Shown here piece after piece: positions 12,873 through 25,500 of a stretch of DNA of 64,000 nt. Numbering within the stretch: position 1 is the stretch's first letter; each line of letters opens with the position of its first letter. The notes beneath the pieces are model-generated. The model did no database searches and had not been told where the DNA came from. It saw only the letters and a program-made list of their open reading frames with translations. The stretch covers positions 26,193,670 through 26,257,669 of the forward strand of contig NC_052395.1 in assembly GCF_009389715.1 (NCBI RefSeq). Reading direction: 5' to 3'. The DNA is from Phoenix dactylifera. Taxonomy: Eukaryota > Streptophyta > Magnoliopsida > Arecales > Arecaceae. The position numbers and the translations under genes are program-made.

Positions 12873-15380
12873 ATGAAGAGCGGAGGAGGGGCGGAGGAGT
12901 CATGGGGGGATGATGCGGCGGCGGAGGAAGAGTCGCCGACGGCGGCAGGGCTGAAGAAGGGGCCGTGGACGGCTGCGGAGGACGGGATCCTGTTAGAGTA
13001 CGTGAAGAAGTACGGGGAGGGTAACTGGAACGCGGTCCAGAAGAAATGCGGCCTCAACCGCTGCGGCAAGAGCTGCCGCCTCCGCTGGGCCAACCACCTC
13101 CGCCCCAACCTCAAGAAGGGAGCCTTCACCCCCGAGGAGGAGCTCTTGATCCTCCACCTCCACTATCAGCTCGGCAACAAGTGGGCTCGCATGTCCGCCT
13201 ATGTACTGCTTCTTCTTCTTCTTCTTCTTCTTCCCCTTCTTCATCTTTGCGCTTCTTTCTTGGATCATGCATACATGAATGTATCTTGTGTTCTTGAATT
13301 TTTTTTTTTTGGTTTTTAGTTACCGGGGAGGACTGATAATGAGATCAAGAACTACTGGAACACGCGGATGAAGAGGCGGCAGCGGGCGGGGCTTCCTTTC
13401 TACCCGCCGGAGATGAAGCACGAGTTTTTGCTCCAGCATGGCTACCACCTCCGTCCTCCCGCCGCCACCTCTTCTGCCTCTCCTACCCCTCTTCCTCCTC
13501 CGTCCCCTGTTCCTGGTACCCCGCCGCCCGCTTCCGTTCCCCGAGCGCTGCTCTGCCCTCCGCCGCCCTCGTTGCTGGAGCCGACCGCCTTCCCGTCCTC
13601 TCCTTCTCCGACGGCGGCGTTCTCGTTGGCCCCCTCTGCTGCAACCGCGTCCATCCCTCTCCTTCCCCGGAACCATTTCTCGAACGGCGTCTCTTTTCAA
13701 TTCCCGCTCTCTTCCCCTGTCTCGCCTCCCTCGCCGGCTCCTCCCCAGCAGTTCTCCCTTTCCTGCCCCGTTTCGCCGACCCCGCTGCAGCAGCTTCCTC
13801 TTTCCTGCCCTGTTTCGCCGACTCCGCAGAGCCCTCTAGTTCGGCCGCAGCTTCCGCAGTCATTGCAGTACAACTTGGGGAGCTTCGATGTCAGTCCATC
13901 TCCTTGCTTCATGCAGGTGCCCTTCGTTGGCGAGCTCCCTTCAAGCCAAATGCTGGGGGAGACGGGCGGCGGCTGCGGCAGTGCTGACTTCGGGCTGTTC
14001 CGGTCGAGCAGCACCGGGCTGCTGGATGACATTGTACGAGATGTGCAGCGTGGTGGCGAGGTTCAGAGGGCCAACCCGCTATCTGAGCTGGTTCCCTTCG
14101 CCGGAGGACAGGACGGGAAATGGGACGGCCACCTTGGCGGTAACGACGTCGGCGAAGGCAGCAGCAATTTCTCGCCCGCTCAGGCCTCGGTTCTGGAATC
14201 TCTCAGCGTGTTGGACCGCTCCGACTGTTCCATTAATGGTGAGTTCACCTCTCCGTTTGGCTTCTTGCGGTGCAGGCTTTTGTCGTTATATCAGATGATG
14301 ATATCCTTCAATGCAGTAAGAGTAGACCGTTAATTAATGGAATTAGGATGGTGATGCATCAAGTTTCAATCTTTATCCATCTCTATCCATCTTTTAAAGC
14401 ATTCTAAACTGTTAATCATTTAATTCGTGCTATATCATCCACACTAAGTTCTTCCCCCTGTATGAATTCCTATGAGTTCTATTAATACGGTATTTTTCGT
14501 TTTTATGAAATGTTGTGAGACCATGAAGTCTGAAATTTGCTTTCTCTTTGGAGTGTCTGTTTTCACATCTTCTATTCCCATTCACTTGGGAATCATCTAT
14601 TTAATGGTCTTGGCTCCGTACTGACAAAGAAGGAATTTCAGAACAATGACTGATTTTAGTTCTCTCAATGATACCTTCACTTCGCAGTCCTCTCTCCACT
14701 TCCCTAGTTTTAACACTTCATTATTATCCTCTGAAGTCTACTTCATGTTTGTTTGCCTGTTTTTAACTCACCAACAAAGACACAGTTCAGCAGTCATTGA
14801 ATGCCTGCCTAAGTTTTGATTGTTCCGGGAGTATGTACCCAGAACAATGGAGAAAGGGGGGGAAAAAATAGAAGTTTATAATAATCACATTCGAGCCTCA
14901 ACTATAATTCTACATTGCTGGTTGCTGCCTAACATCCTTCTTCTCATAATTCTCAATCTTTCCTTATTTTTACTTCGAACTGTACGTGCATGGACCAGCA
15001 TCATTGTTATCTACTATAAGGACCCAGTTATATCGGAAGCAATGCTCTAAAAGAGACCTTTTGTTCTGTGATGTCATTGGTCTCGCACTGCCATTTTTCT
15101 TCCAGGAATTGAGGTGAGGAGCAAAGCGACAAACGAGATCAGTCCTGTGCGTCACGACATATCCACGCTGTTCGATATGATACCGGCGCCCGCAATGCCT
15201 CCAACAACGGTGGCCCCTGACTGGTACAATAGCGACGGCGGAGAGATCTCCAACGGTCCATCATCTGTCGTGACCGATGAAGACATGGGGCTTGATATGC
15301 ATCAATTGGCCTCATCCTATACTTTTGCTCCCATGAACGAGAATTGGGACATCAGCCCGCGCACCTGGAGCGATATGTGA
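12873..15380 (+). CDS. GAMYB-class R2R3-MYB transcription factor (MYB97/101/120-like)
   Basis: Nuclear DNA-binding transcription factor; family members act in gibberellin, anther, pollen-tube and aleurone programmes. Model: exons 12873-13202, 13320-14238 and 15106-15380, 507 aa; reading phase is kept across both GT-AG introns. R2 begins at about residue 28 (tryptophans W32, W52, W72) and R3 at about 81 (F85, W104, W123). RCGKSCRLRWANHLRPNLKK and LPGRTDNEIKNYWNTR are seen directly, and RMKRRQRAGLPFYP follows R3. The RMKRRQRAGLP form resembles MYB97/101/120 more than classical GAMYB, which usually has RIKRCQRAGLP (from memory). The middle, residues about 145-300, is rich in Pro and Ser. Intron 1 sits between MSAY and LPGRT, the usual position; its donor TAT|GTACTG is weak and Tyr110 is unusual where Gln or His is common. 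A miR159-type site lies in exon 2. No other gene is within 7 kb downstream. Confidence 0.93.
13930..13950 (+). promoter_or_regulatory. miR159-type target site inside the MYB coding sequence
   Basis: The mRNA-sense sequence GCGAGCTCCCTTCAAGCCAA(A) matches the complement of canonical miR159 at 18 of 21 positions, with a run of 13 perfect pairs across the cleavage centre. Mismatches fall at target positions 1 and 2 (miRNA 3' end) and at target position 16 (miRNA position 6). It encodes GELPSSQ, the segment that carries the miR159 site in GAMYB-like genes. This implies post-transcriptional repression by miR159. The miRNA sequence is recalled from memory. Confidence 0.8.
14239..15105 (+). other. 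Intron 2 of the MYB gene
   Basis: Donor G|GTGAGT after SIN, acceptor TTCCAG|GA before IEVRSKA. The 867-bp intron has no recognisable element. Confidence 0.85.
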
Positions 15381-17640
15381 GGAATCTGTTAAAATTTACA
15401 GCGTCGGATGCGGGCATGGTTTTTAGGGAAGGTTAGTGGATGATGGTCTGGGCTTGAAGTGAAACTATTATGTTATAAAACTTTCTGGTACTTGTATGCT
15501 CTAATTCTCTGAAGACTTGGAAGTATCTAGTTCTGAAATATTATGAACTTCTTTCTATCTGGTGGCCATATTGCATTTATGAGTTCTATCTTTGCATAGT
15601 TTCGTTAATCATGCTTTATATAATCAGTAGCATTCCTTATTCATTGAATGCTTGATACTTTTTGGTTGCAGAATGATATAAACTCAGATCAAGTTTCTGT
15701 TTGTATTTTGGTTAACAATACTTTTTTAGTCCCCAAAAATTGAATGCTTTTTTAGGAACACATTGGTTCATAATTGTTCCTGGATCCACAAGAATGGAAA
15801 TGAAACGGCAAGGGACACCACTTGACAACTTAGGCAGAGCTTCTTTTAATCCTCTGAAAGAGGGATTTTGCCAACCACTGGGTGGTAATGCCTGAAATGG
15901 AAGGAGAGAGTCTTTCTGGCTAAAATGTTCAGAGAAGGAAGTAAGAGTTGCTAAATGTATCCAGGACCTGATTAACCCCAGGCATATGAAGAGGGCTGAT
16001 GAATGGAGGAAATGAAAATTGGACACCTATTTTGCAGTGGGATGATCTTCATGTTCTCATCAGATCATTCTGTGGGAGCAAATAATTTGGGGAGTGTATG
16101 CCTTTATGTCTTTTCTTTCATCAACGCAAGAGTGGTGCGTGTTTACTGGTAACATAAGACATGTTTCCATACTGGCTGAACTTGTGGCTGAGGAATTGCC
16201 TCTTTTTGAGGGGTCAGCACAACCTGCTCTCCTTAATCATGGTATTGTGCATGCACTCTCCCATGCTTCTAGCCTAAAAGAATTTTTTTAGATATACCTA
16301 CTTTGTTGCGCACTCACGTTTGTGGAATCTCTTGAGAATGAGTGAATAAGGAATAAAAAATATTGAGGAATGGAGGTGAAAGTTTTTTTTAAATAACTAG
16401 TGGTGTTTGAATGGGATAGTAGGTAATTTGATATTGACTGTTGTTTCTTTCCTCCATCTTCCATGGGGCCTTTCTCTTTAAGTTAGTGTTTCATATGGAA
16501 ATGAGGCTTGGGGCATTATGGTAACAGACTGCGATCGCAGTCTACTGTGCAGAGACCATCAAATGAGAGATTCTGAAAACAATCAACTGTTACTATAAAT
16601 CACTTCAAAACACAAAATGACATTATCTTTGGGTCGTGGCTTACATCTTTTTTTTCAGTTGCATTGCATGTAGAATTTTGTGAAGGAACCACCTGAGATC
16701 AGAATTCTTGTGTAAGGCGGTTGCCTTATCCTTAGTTTAAGATGGACTGATTGATCTATGCATCATCCTCTTTAAAGTTTGCGATGCTTTAGATGACTAT
16801 TAGCAGAGGATGCTGTGTTATGCCGATAAGCTAGCTGATCTTCTGTTTTCCTTCCTTCTTTCTTTTTTTCTTCCTTCCTCCTTTTTTGTAAAAAGTTTTA
16901 CCACTTGAGGGTTCTTGCTGAAAAGAGGGGTGCATTTGGATTGCATGACCAGAGTTCACTTCTACATGCATAGTACATGCCTGGCTTGCTTTCTCCATAG
17001 TTTAAGCCTCAGTTTACTCTTAATTGTGATTTTTGTTACCAATGTGGAGTGTTCATCTGCTTTGGAGTTCACCAGATTATTAATGAATTATGGCTTGTTA
17101 CGCACCTAGGGCCAACAGCTGTTTCTAGCTTCATATTATTGAGTTTGATTGCCAGTCCAGAAGGGGAACAGCTTCATAGTTTGCCATCTCTACTCCTGAG
17201 ATGATACTCTTGCAGTGATAGACACAAATAATAGTAACATTGGTGTTCTGTTCTGACCTGTTCCTATGGTGTCTGCAGCTTATCAGTTTATCTAGGAATG
17301 AATGATACGTTGACTAACTGAGGTACTACCTGAAAAAGAAAGTTGAAGTATTTTTTGAAGGGAAAAATTAAGGCTTGCCCCCTCCTTGGCCTCCCAATAT
17401 TATTCCCGACTTTGCATTCACTGGCCATTTCATGTCCAGTTGGTGGTCTATAACTGTATGTAGAGGACTAAACATAAATTGTTGACCATCTAAGGCAATT
17501 CGAATGTAGACTGTAATAGGAAATGCTGTAATTAGAATTCCAGTTGTAGAGACTAATTTTGTTTGGTTGCATCATGCCGAAAGAAGTATAGTAACAGTGC
17601 AAATGCTCTGGTAAGCTACTGGATTAGAAATACTGAAATG

Positions 17641-18480
17641 TTTATTTGCTATAATAACATAATAATTATCATATTATTTTCATAATTATAAAAAAATAAT
17701 AATGTTAGTGAAGAACTATTTGATCATTATAATAATTAGTATAGTGATTATATTATTATAAAATAATTTAACATTATAATAATTAAATATGTTAATATAA
17801 TAATAAATGTTTATTAGGATATATATTATTGTCCTAGCTTATGATATTTATTGTAACATAGTTAAGTAACAAAACAATTTGATATCTTATTATAATCACA
17901 AATATATATTTATAATATGTATTATTATAATAACTAGTAATTATTATATAATTGTTATCATGATATATATCATATAATAAAAAATAAATAAATATATTGC
18001 ACTAACAATAGAAATAATAATATTATTAAATGATTATTATTGTACTATAACAACAATGATAATAGTAATACTTTTCTATTATAGGCTAATAATGATCATA
18101 TTGTTTTAATAAATTTAATAGATAGTAATAATATTGCTATAGTAATTACATCACTATAAATTAATTCATTATTGTAGTAACTAGATATATAATTATAATC
18201 AAAAATATATTTTTATTATATGTGTTATTATGATAACTAATATTTATTATATAATGAAAATTATATTATTATGGTATTATATATTATAAGAATCATTATG
18301 TAACAATAATAATTAAATAACTATATTATGCATGTAGTAGCAATCGTTGTGTTATTAACATTATAACAATAACTATTAACATAAGTAGGAGAAATTATAC
18401 ATTATTGTAATAATAAATTTATATTTTCTTATGTATTTAAAATATTATATATAATTAAAATTGGATAATATTAAATTGTA
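17641..18480. repeat. AT-rich island of ATAATA/TAT repeats
   Basis: About 840 bp made almost wholly of ATAATAAT-, TTATTAT- and ATATAT-type words, with very little G or C. Flanking sequence (AATTTTGTTTGGTTGCATC on the left near 17555; the inverse of GCAACTGCAAACGAACAAAT on the right near 18680) may be the degenerate ends of a larger AT-rich MITE of about 1.15 kb. Confidence 0.7.
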
Positions 18481-19915
18481 ATGATTGTTGAGTGGTGAGA
18501 AAAGAGTCCTTTAAAAAGATACTTCTAATTACAACGAATTTTGTAATTGAAACTGCGACCACTTTTACTTGCAGCTCTAATCATAAGATTTAAGCCTTTT
18601 TTATAGTTTAAATATCGCATGTAGTTGTAGATATCCAAACAATTATTTTGGACGCTTGCAATTTGATTGCAGTTTTTGCAACTGCAAACGAACAAATAGC
18701 CCTAGTCAAGCCAAGGATTAGCTGCAAATTTTTTCTGCATTAAATGTTTCCGGATGTTTTGATAACCGGCCAATATAACGAGACTAAGATAATGAAATTT
18801 CAGATACTGTATCCCTCTCAAAAGAAAAGAACAAGAATTTTCAATTGCTATAGAATAATAGAAAAGCTCAGTTGCCATTTTATCAGTTGATCTTGGAGTT
18901 CAATAATTATTTTGTGAAAAAAATTCTTATGTTAGGAGTAAAAGAACTTATGATGGGATTGGTTTATTGACATCATATTAGGTGAAACCTTGTGATATCA
19001 ATTTGGATTGCATAAGATAGCAAGGTATGATATTTTTCCATTATCATACCAATTGGAGCAGAGGAAGAGGTTGTCCATGCCAAAAAACAAAAGCAGCAGG
19101 ACAAAAATCTACATGCATGCACCTCACTGCTGCTCATCATGCTGGACAAGAACATAGAGTAGAATAAAAATTTAGGAAAGCAAAACTCTCACTTCCATCC
19201 TCCTTTCATAACAGCAAGCCATCAATATGCCCATCTCTGTGACTCCCAATACTGCATATCATCAAGAAGCACAGCAGATTTAAGGAAATGACTGGCTCCA
19301 TGTTTTCAATTAAGAAGCTCGGTTTAAGTGACTGACAACTTCTCAACAAGATATACAGGGTAAATTAACCTGTATTAGAAGGAAAAAGTTAGACAGCAAG
19401 GAACTCATGCAAATGAAGTTGGTATCTCTGTACAAGTTTCTGGTTATAATGTGCATGCTATTTGTTTCGAGTTGAGAAATATTTCAGCTGCCATGCTGCC
19501 AAACTGATATCAACAACCACAGAGCATCCCAAGGACAAGCTCCAGAGAAATTCTAACAATAGTTATACAAATAGAATCAAGTCAAAAGTTAAGTCTTACA
19601 AATCCCAGAAGGCCCCAAATAACCTTGCATGAAGTTCATAATATTTTTTAAAGGAAAGCTGACCCATATACATGTGATTGTACTCGTTCTTAGCTTCTAT
19701 CTTTAAGAGGAAAGTCATGAGAGGAGGTTGTTCCAAAGACTCACTGTCATATGAAGTCGAATAATTCTCCATGATTAGTATCATGTGCAGCATGCTGCTA
19801 AGACAACTTTGGATTGCATACTCTAATATCAGTAAATGAATTGTTCCATAAACTGCTAAATCAATGGTAACTAATGCTGATCCAAATAAGATTTCATTTT
19901 ATCATTAGTTATATG

Positions 19916-20370
19916 TAGGGCTAGAAGTGGGCCGGGCTGGGTAATGCCCCTACCTGAACTCAGTCCCAATATTTTTTTCGGGCTTCGGGCTGAGCTTAGG
20001 CTTGAAGATTTGTGGATAATCCTAGCTAGAGCCCGATTAGGCCCGTCCGAATTATCCATTTGGGCCAAAAAAAGATCCGGCCCGAATCCGATTGAAGTTT
20101 AATATTTCATAATATTACTTTACAAGAAAATAAGCTAATTAAAAATTAAGCTTTCTCCTGTAATATAAGTAAAGAATACATGTAAATTATTCTCAGCTGA
20201 ACCCATTTTATTTTGTCCTTTGCTTTATCATTATTCTCTCTTAATAACAATAAACGAATACGAATGGATTCGGGCTTTATTTTGGGCCTTATTTGGGCTT
20301 GGGCTGGGCCAGTGACATACCCGAGCTTGGTCCAAAAAAAAAATAAGCTCTATATTTAAGCCCAAACTCA
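19916..20370. mobile_element. GGGC-rich element, hAT-like left end
   Basis: It begins TAGGGCTAGAAGTGGGCCGG, like the TAGGGCTGCAAATGG end of the hAT element at 27185, and has many GGGC/GCCC motifs (TTGGGCTTGGGCTGGGCC). The right end was not found, so the boundary is approximate. Confidence 0.45.
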
Positions 20371-22551
20371 GTTTAGAAAACAAAAAAAAAAAGAGCAAAA
20401 TATATTTTAAATAACAACCCAGTTTTTGGGAGGTTTAGGGAACACCCTCTACATAATAAAGATGCCAAGACCCAATTCGTCCCTGCGAAACTGGAGTTTG
20501 TGCCACTTTTTAATGGGAATTTAACACTATCGTTGTTGTTTTGACTGGCAATATTTTTTTCAAAGAGAAGAATATATATTAGCTCCAATCTAAATATTTG
20601 ATTCTCATTTTATTTTTAGCTCTTCCACACCTATTATTTTATCTGTGGTCATGTACAATATTAGACTGGCCTTTTGCATGAAGTTGTATTTGTTTACAAG
20701 AAGCAGTTTGGCTCACCATCACTGGATGGTGTAGTGCATCTCGTGTACTGCACTCGTCCATGCATGAACAAAAATTATAGTTATGTTTTTTTTATTAAAC
20801 ATGTGCAAGACTAGAATTGGACGTACAATGAGAACAGAAATTAAGAGACACGGAAAATAAAACGGGGGTCAACAAAAACTGAATGCAAAATAATAATAAT
20901 AATAAAAAGGACTGCCTTATTTTTTTATTCTGATAAAATATAATGATAAATTGATAATTATATACAAATTATGCTCCTCATGACTTGTTGGTACTAGCGG
21001 GCAATGGAACACTTGGCCCCTCTAATGGGGCTAGCTCCAAGTCAGTTATAATGATCATTGTCTTGTACCTTAAGTAGCAAGGTCAGCTAGGTATATTTTT
21101 TTGGCTTCAATTCTTAAGTAGGCACCAATGAAAGTATGCTTTCGAATCCAGAAAAGATCAAAAAAAAATCAAGCTTGTATGGATTAATCAAGTATCAAGC
21201 CTCTATTCATGTCATTAAAGCTTGTAGCAAATGCACAGAAGGTATGCTATCCATCTTCCTACCTCAAGATCCAGAAAGGGACCAACCTATCAACCTGATG
21301 ATACAACTGTTAAGCCAACACTGCTAACTCATAAAGCTCACAGGTTTTTACGACGCTGCTTCAAGCAAATAAAATATCATACTTATACAGCATATACGTT
21401 GGTCGATGCAATTAGGACTCGCTGTACAATGCGTTTTAATTAGATAAGCTACTTGACAACCTCTTAAATTAATGTAAACTCCCATAATTGATCTCAAATT
21501 CTTGGCTTTTCTGAAGGCACTTAAACTAGCAAAATTTAGATGAGAGAGAAAGATACATCTCCATGAGTCGCGCCGACGCAGAATAGTAACAAAAGAAGGC
21601 AGTGTCTAATACAAGACACCCATCCATCTCCAAAGCACAAGTTAAATGCTGGAGCAGCAAGTAACCGAGACAATCCTGACACATGAACAGGAATAATGTG
21701 CACTTGCAAGCTTCAGGCGTTCCCCACTTGATTGACTGCAATGACCAGAGAGTATCAACCACAAGATGATGCTGCAATCCAGTTATAACATTTGGACTAT
21801 GATCGAATCAAAATTCAACATGCCAAGAAGTTTTCCGAAAAGGAACTCTAGATATGAAGTAACAAACCATTTCTTTTAAGGCATTTAAGATGCAGACAAC
21901 CCATTCATTCAAAAAGCAACAACTACTGCTATTCTATCTGACAATTTACAGCGGATCATACATGATAATATGGATATATAGGGATGTAGTAAACCATGCT
22001 GGTACTGAAAAGAAGCTCAAACATAAGCAAGGATTTCAACCTAAAATGATTTACAAAGCTTTCCATCAAAATGCTTCATCTCCTAGCTCACAGGAGAATT
22101 TCTGGAACAACTAACACTGCTGTGTAAATTCATGCAATATCACTCCCCAAGCCACATCCACTGTGATGCCTATCAATAACGTGCAGCAATAGACGAGCCA
22201 AGGCTGTCCCACCAACAAATTCACCCACAAATATGGCCTAAAGAATTTTTTTTTCTATCCATTCGCAGCAAGATATCTTTCCCATAAGATGAATTTGAAG
22301 CCAAAATATGACACAAGCCTGAACTAGTTGCACATTATCGGATTCAACTACGATGAACCATCTTCTTGTGATCATTATTATGCTAGGATATATTTGCAGC
22401 ATTCTAACTGGCACAACTCGGCAGATATCATCTAATTCTAGATCCACATGCAAGTCCTTTCAAACAATTAGCATTACCAGTTGCTGCTATTTCCTCCATA
22501 CCTGCCTGCACTAAACTAAACCACAAGAAGAAGAAGCACAACATCCAAAAT

Positions 22552-25500
22552 CTACAGCTGCAAAGCCAAGTCAGGTTGCTGAGAGTCCTTATGAATGCCT
22601 GCCGATTGATGAACAGGGGACCCAGGAAGCTGGAAACCAATGTTTATGTTTAAGTCTGGAGGGTGCACATCCTTACTCTGCTTCTGCTCGGTTTGGGGAA
22701 TTAGACCTTGCCATGGAGACTGGCCATGAAATCTTTTTAAGTCCGTTGCAACTAACTGGGGAAAAATAACCAATTCTTTGTCATGAACCTTAGATTCTTC
22801 ACTGGTAACCTGGTTGGGTTGCTGGAAGAATTGAGGCACATGTCTTGTCTTAGAATCTTCATGAATCCCTGAAGGTGAGTTAGGGGTTTTCCAAGCAAAT
22901 TTATGAAGAGATGCAAATCCTACTTGGTTGTTTGGAAGTCCCTTACCAGCAACTGCTTTACACTCTGCTGAAGCTCCAATAGACATCCATGCTCGGGCAG
23001 CAGCAGCTGCTGCAGCACTGGTATTCTCTCTGCCAGATGGAATGACAGCTGAAGAAAAGGGTTTTGGAGCATCAATGACTTTGTTCGAAATATTTGGCTG
23101 GTTGAATATCTGCAAACCAATTAATCTTGAATGATTGTTGATCCCCTGCTCAAGACTACCGCAGGCAAGGAAGTTACCTGCAGTTCCTGGCTGATGCTCG
23201 GAGATAAGTCCCAAAGTAGTACCCGGTCTACAACTACCAGAGTTCCCTGTTGCTTTCCCATTACTCAATTTCCAGAATTCCATGCTCAAAACCTCATTTC
23301 TACTTTGTAATGCCGCTGCTTCTGGCTGTTTTAGATGTCCAGGCTGCCCATTGTTCCAGTCCCATGAAATTATCCCAGGTGACCTAAAACTTGCAGGTTC
23401 AGAATGATTATCAGGTCTTTGCAAAGCTGTTTCAACAGGAATTCCACTCACAGAGGTCGAATGCCGTGGTCGGACATGCTCTGAAACGTTAGTGTGAGCC
23501 TTAGCAGAATTAACAGTTGCCTTCTTCTGCAGCTGGAATCCAGCACCAGCGACACTGGGTTGGGTTTCAGCAGTAACACCAGACAAACCCTGCTTCAGTT
23601 TTGTAGTTCTTTGATGATAATCTCTTCCCTTCACAAGATTACATGCTTTATTCGATACTCCAGTGGTTATCTGTCTCTTACGACCCAATCTGATGTCCTT
23701 AGATTCACAATTTTGGGTGGCTTGCAATCTCTCTTTAGCCTCCTTATCCTTTCTTGATGCCAACTTAAACTGAATGTCTGGATTCAAACCTAGCTGCCTC
23801 TGGTTGTGGTTTTCAAGAGACAGAACAGGTGTCTGAAGTGGCTCAAATTCCCTGACCCATCCAGGGCCAAATTTTACTCCAGCAGGTAATGCCTTCTCAA
23901 TTGTCTTAGAAGCTATTTCCCAGGCAATGGGCCCAAGGGAAGCAGAAAAACGAGCCAAGCTCCTTGCATATGAGTCCTCTGCATTGAGTCCAACCTGATT
24001 CAGAAAATTTAAAACAACATGAGCACAGCAATGCAAAAGTGATCCATAAAGATGATGGACTAGCTACATACAGCAACCAGCTGCCTCATCTCGCCCTCAT
24101 AAACATCAAACATAGAGTCAGGTTCAATCACAGACTGTTGCTCAGACATATTGTAAGTTGCTCGTCGATTTTCATCAATCACAAATGGCTTCCGCCCAAG
24201 CTTTGCAGGAGAGCTCCTTGCTGAAACAGAGAGATTATCAGAGGCAATCTTTCATCAGTCATCCCATATATAAGTGGACTGCAGTGCAGAGGTGAATGAC
24301 AATACTAGATTTCCAGTCTGCCAGGATTAACAATCTGGATGTGATTAAAAAAAAAAAAAAGGAGTTACATTTTTTGTTAATTTGTACCATTATAGAGAAA
24401 CACAATCTTCTGTTGGTGTTAATCATGGTTCCACTAGGGATAACATTACTCTTACTGCAGGGATACAACTGGCCATGCACCTTGCTTCACTCTAAAAAAT
24501 ATGTGCAACATCCAAAACCAACCAAATGATAGGGCAACTCTGACAGTAAAATAGCTGGCAAATCAAATTGATCTGCTTCTTAGTTCTAACAATGCCACAG
24601 GCAAGCTCTCAGTACTGACAGAGATTCAAACCATGGTCTATAGAAAAGTGCGAGAAATTATAACATCAGATCTGACAAGTTAAACAAATTTATATTCACA
24701 GCTGCTCCAAAATATCCAGTCAATCAGCTGGTTATGATGGATATTTTAAATTTTTTAGAGGAAAACCAGATGTATGTCAAATCGTGTTATTAAGAAAGAG
24801 TTCTTCCAAGACATGCAGGCATCAGGAAGGTTCCTAACCTAGCATGGTGTTTCAACTTTGATCATAACTCATCTATCCAAAACTCAAAATTATATGGTGG
24901 AAAGCCCTGAACCATCATACCTGAAAGTTCATCTGCCTTCTCCGATTTACTCTCACCCAGAGAAGAACTGCCATCCGCAAACCCATTATCAACAACTGGA
25001 GCTTCAACACCATTAGCTTGTGTCATGCTCAACCCAGTGCCTGTGTCCCCTGTGGAGGCAAGAGTGGCAGCAGAAGAGATATCAGAGACAAGTGGCTCTT
25101 GTGCAGTTCTGGACAGGGCCTTCATTAGTGGCTTCTTTTCCATGGAGTTGAATTTAATTTTCTCTTCAGTCTTTCCCGCTGTTTCAGCACATTTACCATC
25201 AACTCTTAGTTTCTGAAATTTTTGTCTTGCCATGTCTTGAATGGAACGCGCCTTTGCAAAATGATACGAAGATTAAAACCAACGTAATAGATTACTATAA
25301 CATAAATTGTTTTGAACAAGAATTTAACAACTTTTTGCTCTTAACATACCTGTCTAAAGTATATGGTATCTGGTGCATTATATTGCATGGCATTACTGCA
25401 AATTAAGAAGACATCATCCTGCATTCAAGATGAGTGACATTAAGGAATAAGATTTCACCATTTAATAATCTGAAGTGCAACAGGGCCATTCTCCTCATAC

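Larger units (their letters stand above)
15381..22551. other. Intergenic between convergent MYB and bromodomain genes
   Basis: Contains both 3' UTRs, an AT-only island (17641-18480) and a GGGC-rich element starting at 19916. Open frames are short and show no known domain. Confidence 0.65.

Noticed and set aside
12575..13129. 184-codon minus frame over the MYB start
   Set aside because: Antisense of MYB exon 1 and its leader; composition is repeat-driven.
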